Assembly (NCBI GenBank): GCA_025350965.1
Contig: JANXWV010000038.1
Span: 1-51,843, forward strand
DNA: 51,843 bases
Direction: 5' to 3'
Origin: Rhizobacter sp.
GTDB lineage: Bacteria; Pseudomonadota; Gammaproteobacteria; Burkholderiales; Burkholderiaceae_C
Part shown: piece by piece, positions 1 through 9,195 of the stretch
How positions within the stretch are numbered: the first letter of the stretch is position 1
How the letters are laid out: every line of letters starts with the position of its first letter
Notes under the pieces: model-generated
What the model saw: the letters and a program-made list of their open reading frames with translations, nothing else
Databases searched by the model: none
Told to the model about the DNA's origin: nothing
Translations under genes and position numbers: made by a program

Positions 1-143
1 AGCCGCGTCTTGCCGACACCGGCCTCGCCCTGCAGCGCCACGTGCTGGCCCTGCGCCAATGCGGCCTTCACCTCGGCCAGCACGGCCTCGCGCTCGACCA
101 TCGGGTAGCGGGCCGCGCCGCCCAGCGGCGTCAGGCCGGCGGT
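1..143. repeat. Near-identical block shared with 6722-6864
   Basis: This 143-bp stretch around the Walker A region of copy three differs from 6722-6864 in copy one at only three positions that I count, although copy two between them is clearly more diverged here. This indicates recent gene conversion or duplication between copies one and three. Confidence 0.85.
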
Positions 144-914
144 CATGCCAGCGGGTGCTGCCGCTTGCGCAGGCACCGGATCGGTCGTCTGGCCCATCGA
201 CCCATCGAGCGCCTCATCCTGCAGGATGCGCAGGTGCACGGCGCGCGTCTGCAGGTCAGGCATGACGCCGAGCGCTTGCCGCAATCGGGTCTTGCAGTCT
301 TCGTAGGCCACCAGCGCGGCGGCGCGGTCGCCACAGCGCACCAGTGTGTCCATGAGCTGGCGGTGCCAGTGTTCGCTCAAGGGCTCGAGCAGCACAGCGG
401 CCCGCGCCAGTGCAACGGCATGCTCGGCTCGGCCTTGCGCCAGTGCGCCGCCCAGCGCTTCGCTCAGCGCCGCAAGCTGGGTGCGGCGCACGCGCTGGCG
501 CGCGGCTTCCAGCCAGTGGCCCAACGCCTCGGCAGCGTCGGCTTCGATGCCGGCATCGGAGAGCAGTTCGCAACGCTGCACGCCACCCGTGCCCAACGCG
601 GCCAGCAGTTCGTCGCTGCTTTGCAGGTTCACGTGGGCCGTGGCGCTGTCGATGCGCAGGTGTTCGGCACCCGTCACCAGCTCGTTGCCGACGCGTTGGT
701 TGAACCGGTGCACCAAGGTGCGCAAGTTGTTGAGGGCTTGCTGCTGCGCCGAGTCCGGCCACAGCAGAAGCGCCAACCGCCGCCGCTCGGCCTGCCCTTC
801 CAGTGCGACCATGGCCAGCACAACGGCCGCCTTGCCAGTCACGCCAAGGGTGCTGCCGTCGTGGCACTGCACGTGCACTTGCGGGCCCACCACGATCAGG
901 GTCGATGCGGTCAT
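1..914 (-). CDS. BTAD/AAA-family large regulator, third copy of tandem array (partial)
   Basis: Only the first ~304 codons are in the window; the gene runs off the left edge. The ATG at 914 overlaps the TGA of the preceding copy (ATGA at 911-914), so translation is probably coupled. The visible part contains a winged-helix-like N-terminus (residues ~20-110, with a LLLWPDS motif and a following RTLVHRFNQR helix), a bacterial transcriptional activator domain (BTAD, ~140-240, LLEPLSEHWHRQLMD and YEDCK motifs) and the start of an ATPase with Walker A GEAGVGKT (Lys ~302) just before the edge. Proteins of this architecture are SARP/MalT-like transcription regulators. It aligns without gaps over most of its length with the two upstream copies and is clearly paralogous. 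Target genes and ligand are unknown. Confidence 0.85.
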   Translation of the reverse strand, partial: MTASTLIVVGPQVHVQCHDGSTLGVTGKAAVVLAMVALEGQAERRRLALLLWPDSAQQQALNNLRTLVHRFNQRVGNELVTGAEHLRIDSATAHVNLQSSDELLAALGTGGVQRCELLSDAGIEADAAEALGHWLEAARQRVRRTQLAALSEALGGALAQGRAEHAVALARAAVLLEPLSEHWHRQLMDTLVRCGDRAAALVAYEDCKTRLRQALGVMPDLQTRAVHLRILQDEALDGSMGQTTDPVPAQAAAPAGMTAGLTPLGGAARYPMVEREAVLAEVKAALAQGQHVALQGEAGVGKTR

Positions 915-3900
915 GCTGTCTCACCCAGCAGGAGCCGGTTGACCGGAACTTCCGTCACGAAACTCTGGCGTGCGTGCTCGGGCACATGCGGCAGCGCCTG
1001 GTGCACCCAGCGGCGCGCCACGTGCATCAACGCTGCAGCTTCGGTCGGGTCGGTCGCCTCGAGCAGCCTGGCGCACCGAACCAGGCCGTCGGGGAGGTGC
1101 AACAGCGAAATCACACGGTACCGGCGCAGGTCGCGGGCAGCCTCCAACGCCAAGGCCCGAAAACCGCAACTACCGGCCTGGGCATGCGCTTCGGCGACCT
1201 CGAGCAGGGCACGGGGCCGGCGCACGGCAGCTGAGTTGCCGACTCTGATTTCGTCGATCATCCGCCCGCCGATCGCCATGCGCTCGTGCGGGTCGTTGGT
1301 CAGCAATGCAAGCTCCCATTCGAGCGACAGGCGGTTGATGCCTTCGATACCGAGCTCGATCGCCCGGGCGATGAGTTGGCGCAGGCCAATCTGCGGGTTC
1401 ACACCTTCCAGAAGGTCGACCTGAACGCGCACGACGGCATAGGCATGCAGGTACAGAAGCCGGTTCTCCAACCGCGCGACATCGATCCCTGCGGCTTGCT
1501 TCTTTGCCCGCTCCCATTGTCCGAGCCGCAACCAGACGAGCGTGCTGAAGACGTCGCAAACGGGTGCGTTTGCAGGCGTGTTGGCCATAGCGAGGAAGCG
1601 CAATGACTGTGCGAACCGGCCGACGATCAGGGCCAGGATGCCGAACAGGACAGGTTCACCGGCCTGGTCATGCGGGTGCTCGTCTGGCGCATTCGCTCTC
1701 CAGTCGAGGCGGAAGTACCGGCACGCGGACGGGATCAATCCGGCAACCATGCACTGCGTCGCCATCTGGTAGCGCGCCGCTTCGACTGCCCCGAGATCGT
1801 GGCGGCGGCGCGCGTTCCGTATCACGGCCAGGTTGCTTCGCAGCGATTTCGGGACATCCGCACGGATCGAGAGCCGTGCCTCGACGGCTCTGAGCAAGCG
1901 GGCGTTCTCGATTCGCTCGGCCAGGCCGGACACCGCCTCCTTGGCCCGCAGCGCGTGTGCGTAGGTGGCGCCGTTGAGGTGGTTCGCGATGCTGCTCAGG
2001 AACAGCTCGGTTCGAGCCCGCTCGAGACCGTGGGGGCTCATGCGCTGTGCCGACTTGGCCAGAAGCGCATACGACATAGCCACCTTCCGGTCCCGGAAGA
2101 ACAGCAGCCGTGATCGTTCGAATGCCAGCCACTCCTCGGCCGCCCGAGTCGGCTGCCACCGCTCGACCCGTCGCACCAGCGGCTCCAGGCGCGGCCATTG
2201 CTCGGTCATCGCGAGTTCGTTCCGGGGGCCGCCATCGCCCTCGGTTGTCAGCCACAGGTTCTGCAACAGAACCGGGTCGCTCAGCCGCATCATGAAGTCG
2301 AGCAGCTCGACTTCGAGCTGCAGCGTCGACAACCCGGCCGCGGCGGTGGCGTGCAACTGGAGCAAAGCGTGTGGGAGTGCATTGTCGAAGTCGTCCGCTG
2401 CCAGCCAATGCGCGAGCACCCCCGTTCCCTTGAGCCCTTGGCTCTCGAGGCTGCGGGCGACCTGCCGATACAGCGTGCGCCTGATGGGTGGCGGCAGCGC
2501 CGCCAGCACCGCCTCGCGAACCAGGTCATGCGCCAGCCCGTGGTCCGCGAACAACCCCTTGCGCTGCAGCTCGCTCCACGCAGGCATCAGCGCCAGTGCT
2601 GGTTGCCCGAGGACCTTTTCGGCCAGCTCCACCGAAAAGTCCGCATGCGCCACAGCCGCGACGGAAGCGAGCTGTCGCGCCGCGTCGCTGCAGCCCTGCA
2701 GGCGTGAGTTCAACAGCACGTCCACGCTGCCGGCCGTCGCATTGGCCGCTTCCGTCTCCGTGTCCTTGTCGTTTGAGAGCTGCATCAGCTCGATCACGAA
2801 CAGCGGGTTGCCACCTGTGCGCTGCAGCACCCGGTGCGCCTGAGCCTCGCTTGCCCCTGCGCATACGGCCTCCAGCAACGCTTGCACACCTTGCAGCGTC
2901 AACCGCGGCAGCGCGACGACAAGCGCCTGCCCGCGCACCTGGGCTCCCACCAGCGCTTCTTCGAGTACCGCGTCGATCTCGCCGCTGCGGTGTGCCAGCA
3001 CCAGCGCCGGCAGTACTTGTTCCGGTTCCTTGGACATTCCCAGGAGCGCGCCGAATGCGGCCTGCGAGGCTTTGTCGGCGTGGTTCATATCGTCCAGCAC
3101 CAAGCGCTGCACCCCAGCTTGCGCGAGCCGCTCGACCCAGTGCTGTAGCGCAGCGTGCAGCCGTGGTACGAACAGGCCGGCCTTCGAGGGCTGCACGTCG
3201 GGGAACGCCAACGGAGCCAGCCGCGCCAGCTCGATCTGCTCGGCGGTGCCGATGCGCACCATGCGGCGCGGCTGTACTTCTTGCAGCAACTGCATCACCG
3301 CCGAAAACGGCTCTTCGCGTGCACCGGCGCGGATCGCCACTTGCTCGGCGTCCACCGCGCCGCGATCCGGGCCGGCCTGCTGCGCCAGTGCCCGCAACAG
3401 CCGCGTCTTGCCCACGCCCGCTTCGCCGTGCAGAACCACATGCTGCCCACGCGCCAGCGCCGCATGCACCTCGGCCAGCACAGCCTGCCGCTCCACGAGC
3501 GGGAACCGCGCCGCGCCACCCAAGGGCGTCAGCCCCTCGGTCACCGCTGCGGTGGCGGGCTGGGCCTGGGCATGACCTTGCAGGATGCGCAGCTGCACGG
3601 TGCGCGTCTGCGAGTCGGGCAGCACCCCGAGTTGCCGGCGCAGCAACGCCTTGCAGTCTTCGTAGGCGGTCAGCGCAGCGGCGCGGTCGCCACATTGCGC
3701 CAGCGTGTCCATGAGCTGGCGGTGCCCGTGTTCGCTCAGAGGTTCGAGCTGCACGCACGCGCGCGCCAGGGCGACGGCGCGTGCCGCCCGGCCTTGCCCC
3801 AGGGCCGTGCTGATCGCGTCGGTCAGGCCAGCCACCTGGGTGCGGCGCAGCCGCTGCCGCGCGCCTTCGAGCCAGTGCCCCAGCGCTGCGGCGGTGTCGG

Positions 3901-4270
3901 GGTCGATGCCGGCGTCGGCCAACAGTGCGCAGCGCTCGGCTCCGCCCGTGCCCAGTGCGGCCAGCAGTTCGTTGGTGTCGTGGAGCACCACACGCGCCTG
4001 CGTGCTGTCGATTTGCAGGTACTCGGCACCCGTGAGCAACTCGCCTGAGAAGCGCTGGTTCAATCGGTACACCAGCGTGCGCAGGTTGTTGCGCGCCTGA
4101 TTCTGCGGCGAGCCCGGCCACAGCAACAGCGCCAGCCGCCGCCGCTCGGCCCGGCCTTCGAGCGCGACCATCGCGAGCAGCACCGCCGCCTTGCCGGTCA
4201 CGCCGAACGTGCTGTCGTCGTGGCGTTGTACCTGCACGCCGGCGCCAACCGCGATGCTCGCGTGGGTCAA
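911..4270 (-). CDS. BTAD/AAA-family large regulator, second copy of tandem array
   Basis: A protein of 1,119 residues if it starts at the TTG at 4270. That start overlaps the TGA of the preceding copy as TTGA and aligns with the start of both paralogues; an ATG 198 nt further upstream would add a low-complexity extension inside the neighbouring gene and is rejected. Domains in order: winged-helix-like segment (~20-110, LLLWPGS), BTAD (~140-240), ATPase with Walker A GEAGVGKT (Lys288) and a Walker B-like LVLDDMNHAD, then ~550 residues of helical TPR-like sequence. There is no LuxR-type C-terminal helix-turn-helix, so any DNA binding should lie at the N-terminus. The ATPase and extreme C-terminus are very similar to the first copy while the helical middle has diverged, as expected for sensors of different ligands. 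Confidence 0.85.
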   Translation of the reverse strand: MTHASIAVGAGVQVQRHDDSTFGVTGKAAVLLAMVALEGRAERRRLALLLWPGSPQNQARNNLRTLVYRLNQRFSGELLTGAEYLQIDSTQARVVLHDTNELLAALGTGGAERCALLADAGIDPDTAAALGHWLEGARQRLRRTQVAGLTDAISTALGQGRAARAVALARACVQLEPLSEHGHRQLMDTLAQCGDRAAALTAYEDCKALLRRQLGVLPDSQTRTVQLRILQGHAQAQPATAAVTEGLTPLGGAARFPLVERQAVLAEVHAALARGQHVVLHGEAGVGKTRLLRALAQQAGPDRGAVDAEQVAIRAGAREEPFSAVMQLLQEVQPRRMVRIGTAEQIELARLAPLAFPDVQPSKAGLFVPRLHAALQHWVERLAQAGVQRLVLDDMNHADKASQAAFGALLGMSKEPEQVLPALVLAHRSGEIDAVLEEALVGAQVRGQALVVALPRLTLQGVQALLEAVCAGASEAQAHRVLQRTGGNPLFVIELMQLSNDKDTETEAANATAGSVDVLLNSRLQGCSDAARQLASVAAVAHADFSVELAEKVLGQPALALMPAWSELQRKGLFADHGLAHDLVREAVLAALPPPIRRTLYRQVARSLESQGLKGTGVLAHWLAADDFDNALPHALLQLHATAAAGLSTLQLEVELLDFMMRLSDPVLLQNLWLTTEGDGGPRNELAMTEQWPRLEPLVRRVERWQPTRAAEEWLAFERSRLLFFRDRKVAMSYALLAKSAQRMSPHGLERARTELFLSSIANHLNGATYAHALRAKEAVSGLAERIENARLLRAVEARLSIRADVPKSLRSNLAVIRNARRRHDLGAVEAARYQMATQCMVAGLIPSACRYFRLDWRANAPDEHPHDQAGEPVLFGILALIVGRFAQSLRFLAMANTPANAPVCDVFSTLVWLRLGQWERAKKQAAGIDVARLENRLLYLHAYAVVRVQVDLLEGVNPQIGLRQLIARAIELGIEGINRLSLEWELALLTNDPHERMAIGGRMIDEIRVGNSAAVRRPRALLEVAEAHAQAGSCGFRALALEAARDLRRYRVISLLHLPDGLVRCARLLEATDPTEAAALMHVARRWVHQALPHVPEHARQSFVTEVPVNRLLLGETA

Positions 4271-7200
4271 GAGCCCTCCAGCAAGATCCGGTTGACCGGT
4301 ATGGCTGCGAAGCTCGCATGCGCATCGGCCGGCACGTGGGGCAGCGCCTGCAACACCCAGCGGCGCGCCACGTGCGTGAGCGCAGCCGCTTCGGCGGGAT
4401 CGGTCGCCTCGAGCAGCCTGGCGCACCGAACCAGGCCGTCGGGAAGGTATAGCGGGTGTGCGAAACACCCTCGCCGCAGGGATCGGGCAGCCTCCATGGC
4501 CAGGGTGCGGGCCTGGGCATCGCCGACGCCGGCATGAGCTTCTGCGACTTCGAGCGTGAGCGACGGCAGGTAAAACCGAGCAGCACTGTCACTGGCCTTG
4601 ACCTCCTCGATCAGCGCCGTTCCGGTGAGCACGCACTCCGCAGCCGGCCGGCTGCGTCGCGCGAGTTCCCAGGAAATCAAATCGAGGCCCAAGCCCACCG
4701 TACCGAGTTCCTTCATGCCGGCGATTGCCTCGTGAAACGCCGGCAACGGGCTCCGGCCTTCGATGTGATCGAGTTCCGAGCGAGCGAGAGCGTAGAGCCG
4801 CAGGCTGAAGTCGTTTTCGCGGAGCAGCACGACATCGACCTCGCTGAGAAAGGTCCGTGCGCGCGCCCATTGCCCGAGGCGCAGAGCGACGATCCCGAGG
4901 AACAAGGCGCGCTGGTCGAACAGTGCCGTGCTCGTGAACCCTTCGAAGCGCTGCAGGGCGATGTCGTAGCGGCCCGTGGACAACGCTGTCCTGCCTTCGC
5001 CTGACGGGTCATGGAGTGCGCCTGGCATGTCAACGACAGCGCTGAGAGGGCGCAAGCCTCCAAAGTAGTAGCGGCTCGCCGCCCGCCACCTCCCGCTCTT
5101 CGACATTGTCGCCGCAACGTCGTATCGGGTTGCAAAAATGACGCCGGGGTCGCCCCCTCGGCGTGCCTCACGCATCCTCGCCGATGCCTTGGCAATCAAC
5201 TCCAGCGGGGTCATTGCGAGCGCGAGCATGGCACCAACGTAGTTCAGCAGCCTCAAGTGAGTCCCATCGGCCGGCAGGCCGGCTACCGCGACATGGGCGA
5301 GCCGGGCATGTCGGCCCGCAGGCCCGCTTGAATGGCCGGCGATGTCCGCAAGCACCAGCTCCGATCTGGCCCGCTCCACGCCGTGAGTGCTCATGCGCTC
5401 GGCGGCCGCCGTGAGCAGTCGGTACGCCGCGCGCAGCGCCCGATCGCGGCATTGCATCACCCTGGCTCGCTCGAACGCAAGCCACCCGGCCACGGCGTCG
5501 TCTTGCCCACGCAGGCTCGCAACCCGGTCCACCAGGGCCGATATGCGCGGCCACACCTCCAGCGGAACGTACTCGTGGTAGGTGCCATAGATCTCCGCCG
5601 AGGCCCAGAGGTTGGAGCGCAGGGCTGCATCGCTCAGCTTCTCCATCAGACCGAGCAACTCGACCTCGAGGTGCACGGCCGACAACCCTGCTGCGCTGGT
5701 CGAGTGCAGCAGGTTCAGCAGGTGCGGCAGCGCGCGGTCGTGGTCTTGCGCCTTGAGCCAGTGCCGCAGAACCTGCGCGCCCTTCAGCCCCAAGCGCTCG
5801 AGGTGGTGGGCCACCTGCCGGTGCAGTGCGCTGCCGATGGCCTGCGGCAGCTCGCCGAGCACGGCGTCGCGCACCAGGTCGTGCGCCAGGCCATGGTCGG
5901 CAAAGAGTCCGCGCTGTTGCAACTCGCTCCACGCCGGCATCAGCGCCAGCGCGGGCTGCCCCGTTGCCACCACGGCCAGTTCGACCGAGAAGTCTTGCGC
6001 CGCCACGGCGGCCACCGCCGCGAGCTGCTGCGCCGCAGGGCTGCAGCCCGCCAGCCGCAGGCGCAGCAACGCATCGAGGTTGCTGGCCGCAGGAACAGCC
6101 TGCGCGGCCTCGTCGAGTGAGTGCTGCGCCATCTCGATCACGAACAGCGGGTTGCCGCCCGTGCGCTGCAGCAGCCGCGCCGCCTGCGCTTCGGTCTGCT
6201 CGGCATGCATGGCGACAAGCAGCGCTTGCACGCCGGGCAGCGTCAGCCGGGGCAGGTTGATGCACCGCGCCTGCTTGCGCACCTGCGCGGCGACCAGCGC
6301 TTCGCCCAGCGACGCGTCGATCTCTCCGCCGCGGTGCGCCAGCAGCAGCGCCGGCGACTTGCCTTCGTCGCCTTGGGCCAGCAAGGCACCGATCGCTGCC
6401 TGCGACGCCTTGTCGGCATAGTGAACGTCGTCCAGCACGAGCCGCTGCACACCGGCTTCGGCGAGTCGGTCGACCCAGTGGCGCAATGCCGCGTGCAACC
6501 GCGACGCCGACAGGCTTGCCTGGGATGGCTGAACGCCCGGGAAGGCCAACGGCGCCAGGCGCGCGAGTTCGCCTTGCTCAGCCGCGCCGATGCGTGCCGC
6601 GCGCCGGGGTTGCACCGCTTGCAGCAGTTGCGAGACGGCAGCGTAGGGTTCGTCGCGTGCGCCAGGGCGGATCACGACTTGCTCGACATCGACCACTCCG
6701 TCGTCTGCCAGCGCACGCAGCAGCCGCGTCTTGCCGACACCGGCCTCGCCCTGCAGCGCCACATGCTTGCCCTGCGCCAATGCGGCCTTCACCTCGGCCA
6801 GTACGGCCTCGCGCTCGACCATCGGGTAGCGGGCCGCGCCGCCCAGCGGCGTCAGGCCGGCGGTGACCGTGACGGTGGCGGCCGCAGGCGCAGGCACGGG
6901 CGTCGCGTCGGGCGCCAGCCCGGCGGACTCGTCGAGCGCCTGGTCCTGCAGGATGCGCAGGTGCACGGCGCGGGTCTGCAGGTCGGGCATCACGCCCAGG
7001 TCTTGGCGCAGCCGGTTCTTGCAGTCTTCGTACGCCACCAGCGCCGCAGCGCGGTCGCCGCAGCGCACCAGCGTGTCCATGAGCTGGCGGTGCCAATGCT
7101 CGCTCAAAGGCTCGAGCAGCAGACATGCCCGCGCCAGTGCCACCGCCGGCGCCGTGTCGGCCCGTGCCAGCGCGCCGGCCAGTGCGTGCGACAACTCGGC

Positions 7201-7647
7201 CAGCTGCAGCCGGCGCACCCGCTGGCGGGCGGCCTTCAGCCACTCCGTGAACGCCTCGGTCGGCTCAGCATCAACGCCGGCATCGGCCAGCAGTTCGCAG
7301 CGCTGCGCACCGCCGGCCGCCATGGCCGACAACAGCGCGCGGATGTCCGGCATGGCGATCTGCGCCTGTTCGGGATCGACGGACAGCGACTCGGCACCGG
7401 CCAGCAGTTCGGCGCCAAAGCGTTCGTTCAGCCGATGCACCAGCGTGCGCAGGTTGTTGCGCGCCTGGCCCTCCGGCGACTCTGGCCACAGCAGCAGGGC
7501 GACGCGCCGCCGGTCCGCCGAGCCTTCCAGTGCGGCCATCGCCAGCACCACGGCCGCCTTGCCCCGGGCCTCGAAGCCGTCGCCTTCGGGCCGCGTCAGC
7601 TGCACGCGGGCACCCAGAATGACTTGTGCGCTCACCGACGCTCCCAT
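4267..7647 (-). CDS. BTAD/AAA-family large regulator, first copy of tandem array
   Basis: A protein of 1,126 residues and promoter-proximal gene of the array. Domains: N-terminal winged-helix-like region (residues ~20-115, LLLWPES followed by ARNNLRTLVHRL), BTAD (~150-245), ATPase from ~285 with Walker A GEAGVGKT (Lys306) and Walker B LVLDDVHYAD (Asp406, Asp407), then a long all-helical C-terminal half without a recognisable output domain. STAND-type regulators with this layout bind ATP and respond to small molecules through the C-terminal repeats; that is family knowledge, not visible here. The stop overlaps the TTG start of copy two. A 16-bp sequence identical to the LacI operator at 15709 lies 250 bp upstream (7898-7913), suggesting carbohydrate-linked control of the array. 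Confidence 0.87.
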   Translation of the reverse strand: MGASVSAQVILGARVQLTRPEGDGFEARGKAAVVLAMAALEGSADRRRVALLLWPESPEGQARNNLRTLVHRLNERFGAELLAGAESLSVDPEQAQIAMPDIRALLSAMAAGGAQRCELLADAGVDAEPTEAFTEWLKAARQRVRRLQLAELSHALAGALARADTAPAVALARACLLLEPLSEHWHRQLMDTLVRCGDRAAALVAYEDCKNRLRQDLGVMPDLQTRAVHLRILQDQALDESAGLAPDATPVPAPAAATVTVTAGLTPLGGAARYPMVEREAVLAEVKAALAQGKHVALQGEAGVGKTRLLRALADDGVVDVEQVVIRPGARDEPYAAVSQLLQAVQPRRAARIGAAEQGELARLAPLAFPGVQPSQASLSASRLHAALRHWVDRLAEAGVQRLVLDDVHYADKASQAAIGALLAQGDEGKSPALLLAHRGGEIDASLGEALVAAQVRKQARCINLPRLTLPGVQALLVAMHAEQTEAQAARLLQRTGGNPLFVIEMAQHSLDEAAQAVPAASNLDALLRLRLAGCSPAAQQLAAVAAVAAQDFSVELAVVATGQPALALMPAWSELQQRGLFADHGLAHDLVRDAVLGELPQAIGSALHRQVAHHLERLGLKGAQVLRHWLKAQDHDRALPHLLNLLHSTSAAGLSAVHLEVELLGLMEKLSDAALRSNLWASAEIYGTYHEYVPLEVWPRISALVDRVASLRGQDDAVAGWLAFERARVMQCRDRALRAAYRLLTAAAERMSTHGVERARSELVLADIAGHSSGPAGRHARLAHVAVAGLPADGTHLRLLNYVGAMLALAMTPLELIAKASARMREARRGGDPGVIFATRYDVAATMSKSGRWRAASRYYFGGLRPLSAVVDMPGALHDPSGEGRTALSTGRYDIALQRFEGFTSTALFDQRALFLGIVALRLGQWARARTFLSEVDVVLLRENDFSLRLYALARSELDHIEGRSPLPAFHEAIAGMKELGTVGLGLDLISWELARRSRPAAECVLTGTALIEEVKASDSAARFYLPSLTLEVAEAHAGVGDAQARTLAMEAARSLRRGCFAHPLYLPDGLVRCARLLEATDPAEAAALTHVARRWVLQALPHVPADAHASFAAIPVNRILLEGS
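6722..6864. repeat. Near-identical block shared with 1-143
   Basis: Partner of the 1-143 block, lying in the ATPase part of regulator copy one. A separate 43-bp exact match joins the C-terminal coding regions of copies two and one (1051-1093 and 4401-4443). Confidence 0.85.
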
Positions 7648-8060
7648 GTGCGAAATTGTCTGGCTGCCGCTCGGGGCGTGAGCAACAGCGGGTCAAGCCG
7701 GGACCGCAGGGTTGGCTGCGGGCTGTTGCGGCGACTGTGGTTCGGAGTCCAGACAGCCTTGAAGGCTGTCGCGCATGCACGCGTCGTGGAGTGATGGGTG
7801 GCAAGCCTTCACGACTGGCGAAGATGCTTCGGCTGGGGTGCAACCCATCGCATCGTACGCGTCGCATACACGGTTTTTGAAAAGGAATACCCGTGAGATT
7901 GGAACGATCCAATTGAAACACGAACTGATCGGGCGGAACATAGGGTAAGCGTGGACGTGTCTTTCACAGCTGCGTCGGTTTCGGCATCCGCAGCGCTTCC
8001 GCTAAGCTGCGGCCCCTTCGGCGCCCGCACGCAGCACCATGGCCCAGCCCGACCTTGCGC
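7648..8060. other. Divergent intergenic region between regulator array and nadA
   Basis: These 413 bases lie between the leftward regulator array and rightward nadA. No convincing coding frame is seen. The recognisable element is the 16-bp LacI-type operator at 7898-7913. No promoter hexamer pair as good as those at the other two operator sites was found, and no NadR- or NrtR-type palindrome was recognised before nadA. Confidence 0.7.
7898..7913. promoter_or_regulatory. LacI-family operator (copy 1)
   Basis: ATTGGAACGATCCAAT, an inverted repeat with seven of eight base pairs matching around a central CG. It is identical over all 16 bases to the site at 15709-15724 beside the LacI-family gene. 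It lies 250 bp before the regulator array and 147 bp before nadA. The array is the more plausible target, but orientation and effect are inferred. Confidence 0.72.
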
Positions 8061-9173
8061 ATGACCCATTCGATCATCGAGTTCCCACTTCCCGGCGTTG
8101 ACGGATCTGCCCGCACCGCGCAGGCGCTGGCCCGTGTACCCGAGCCTTTGTCGAGCGACAACCGTGACGCGCTGAAACAGAAGATCGCGCAGCTGCTTCG
8201 CGCCCGCAACGCGCTGTTGGTCGCGCACTACTACGTCGATGGTGATCTGCAGGACATCGCGCTTGCCACCCGCGGCTGCGTGGCCGATTCGCTCGAGATG
8301 GCTCGCTTCGGGCGCGTCAACACGGCCCGCACGCTGATCGTCGCGGGGGTGCGCTTCATGGGCGAGACCGCCAAAATCCTCTCGCCCGACAAGCGCGTGT
8401 TGATGCCCGACCTGGAGGCCAGCTGTTCGCTTGACCTGGGTTGCCCGCCGGCCCTGTTTGCGGCGTTCTGCGATGCGCACCCCGACCGCACCGTGGTCGT
8501 CTACGCGAACACCAGCGCGGCCGTCAAGGCGCGTGCCGACTGGATGGTCACGAGTGCCTGTGCGCTGCCGGTCGTGGCGCACCTGAAGGCACAGGGCAAG
8601 AAGGTGCTGTGGGCGCCCGACCGGCACCTGGGCCGGTACATCCAGCAGCAGACTGGCGCCGACATGCTGATGTGGGACGGCGCGTGCATCGTTCACGACG
8701 AGTTCAAGGCGGTCGAACTCGCGTTGCTGCGCGAGGCCCATCCCGACGCGCAAGTGCTGGTGCACCCCGAATCGCCCGAGGGCGTGATTGCGCTGGCCGA
8801 TGTGGTTGGCTCGACGACTCGTTTGCTGAAGGCAGTCGTCGAAGGCAGCGCGCGCAAGTACATCGTGGCAACAGACAACGGCATCCTGCACCGCATGCGC
8901 CAGCTCGCGCCGGGCAAGACGCTGATCGAGGCCCCGACGGCCGGGCGCAGCGCCACGTGCAAGAGCTGCGCTCACTGCCCGTGGATGGCAATGAACGGCC
9001 TGCAGGGCGTGCTCGATTGCCTGGAACATGGGCGCGGCGAGATCGACGTGCCCGAGCCCACACGCTCCAAAGCGCTCGTGTGCATCGAGCGCATGCTCGA
9101 CTTCGTGGCGGCGGAGCCTGCGGCATCTGCAGTCGCGCCGGGCGGCTTTGTGCCGCACATCGGCGCGGCCTGA
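8061..9173 (+). CDS. nadA: Quinolinate synthase NadA
   Basis: This 370-residue enzyme condenses iminoaspartate with dihydroxyacetone phosphate to quinolinate, the second step of de novo NAD synthesis. The cysteines expected to hold the 4Fe-4S cluster are visible: Cys122 in the [11 protein letters not shown] motif, Cys209 in DGACIVH, and the [13 protein letters not shown] cluster at 300-306, where the last ligand is expected. Early family motifs such as [13 protein letters not shown] are intact. The ATG at 8061 is chosen over a TTG two codons earlier. nadC follows almost immediately, so the pair is probably co-transcribed. Length and motifs are normal for the family. Confidence 0.97.
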   Translation: MTHSIIEFPLPGVDGSARTAQALARVPEPLSSDNRDALKQKIAQLLRARNALLVAHYYVDGDLQDIALATRGCVADSLEMARFGRVNTARTLIVAGVRFMGETAKILSPDKRVLMPDLEASCSLDLGCPPALFAAFCDAHPDRTVVVYANTSAAVKARADWMVTSACALPVVAHLKAQGKKVLWAPDRHLGRYIQQQTGADMLMWDGACIVHDEFKAVELALLREAHPDAQVLVHPESPEGVIALADVVGSTTRLLKAVVEGSARKYIVATDNGILHRMRQLAPGKTLIEAPTAGRSATCKSCAHCPWMAMNGLQGVLDCLEHGRGEIDVPEPTRSKALVCIERMLDFVAAEPAASAVAPGGFVPHIGAA

Positions 9174-9195
9174 CGTGGACCCGCCGAGCGCCCAC

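Noticed and set aside
4271..4468. N-terminal extension of regulator copy two to an ATG at 4468
   Set aside because: The extension is Arg/Gly/Ala-rich shadow of copy one. The TTG at 4270 aligns with the starts of both paralogues and mirrors the ATGA overlap at 911-914.
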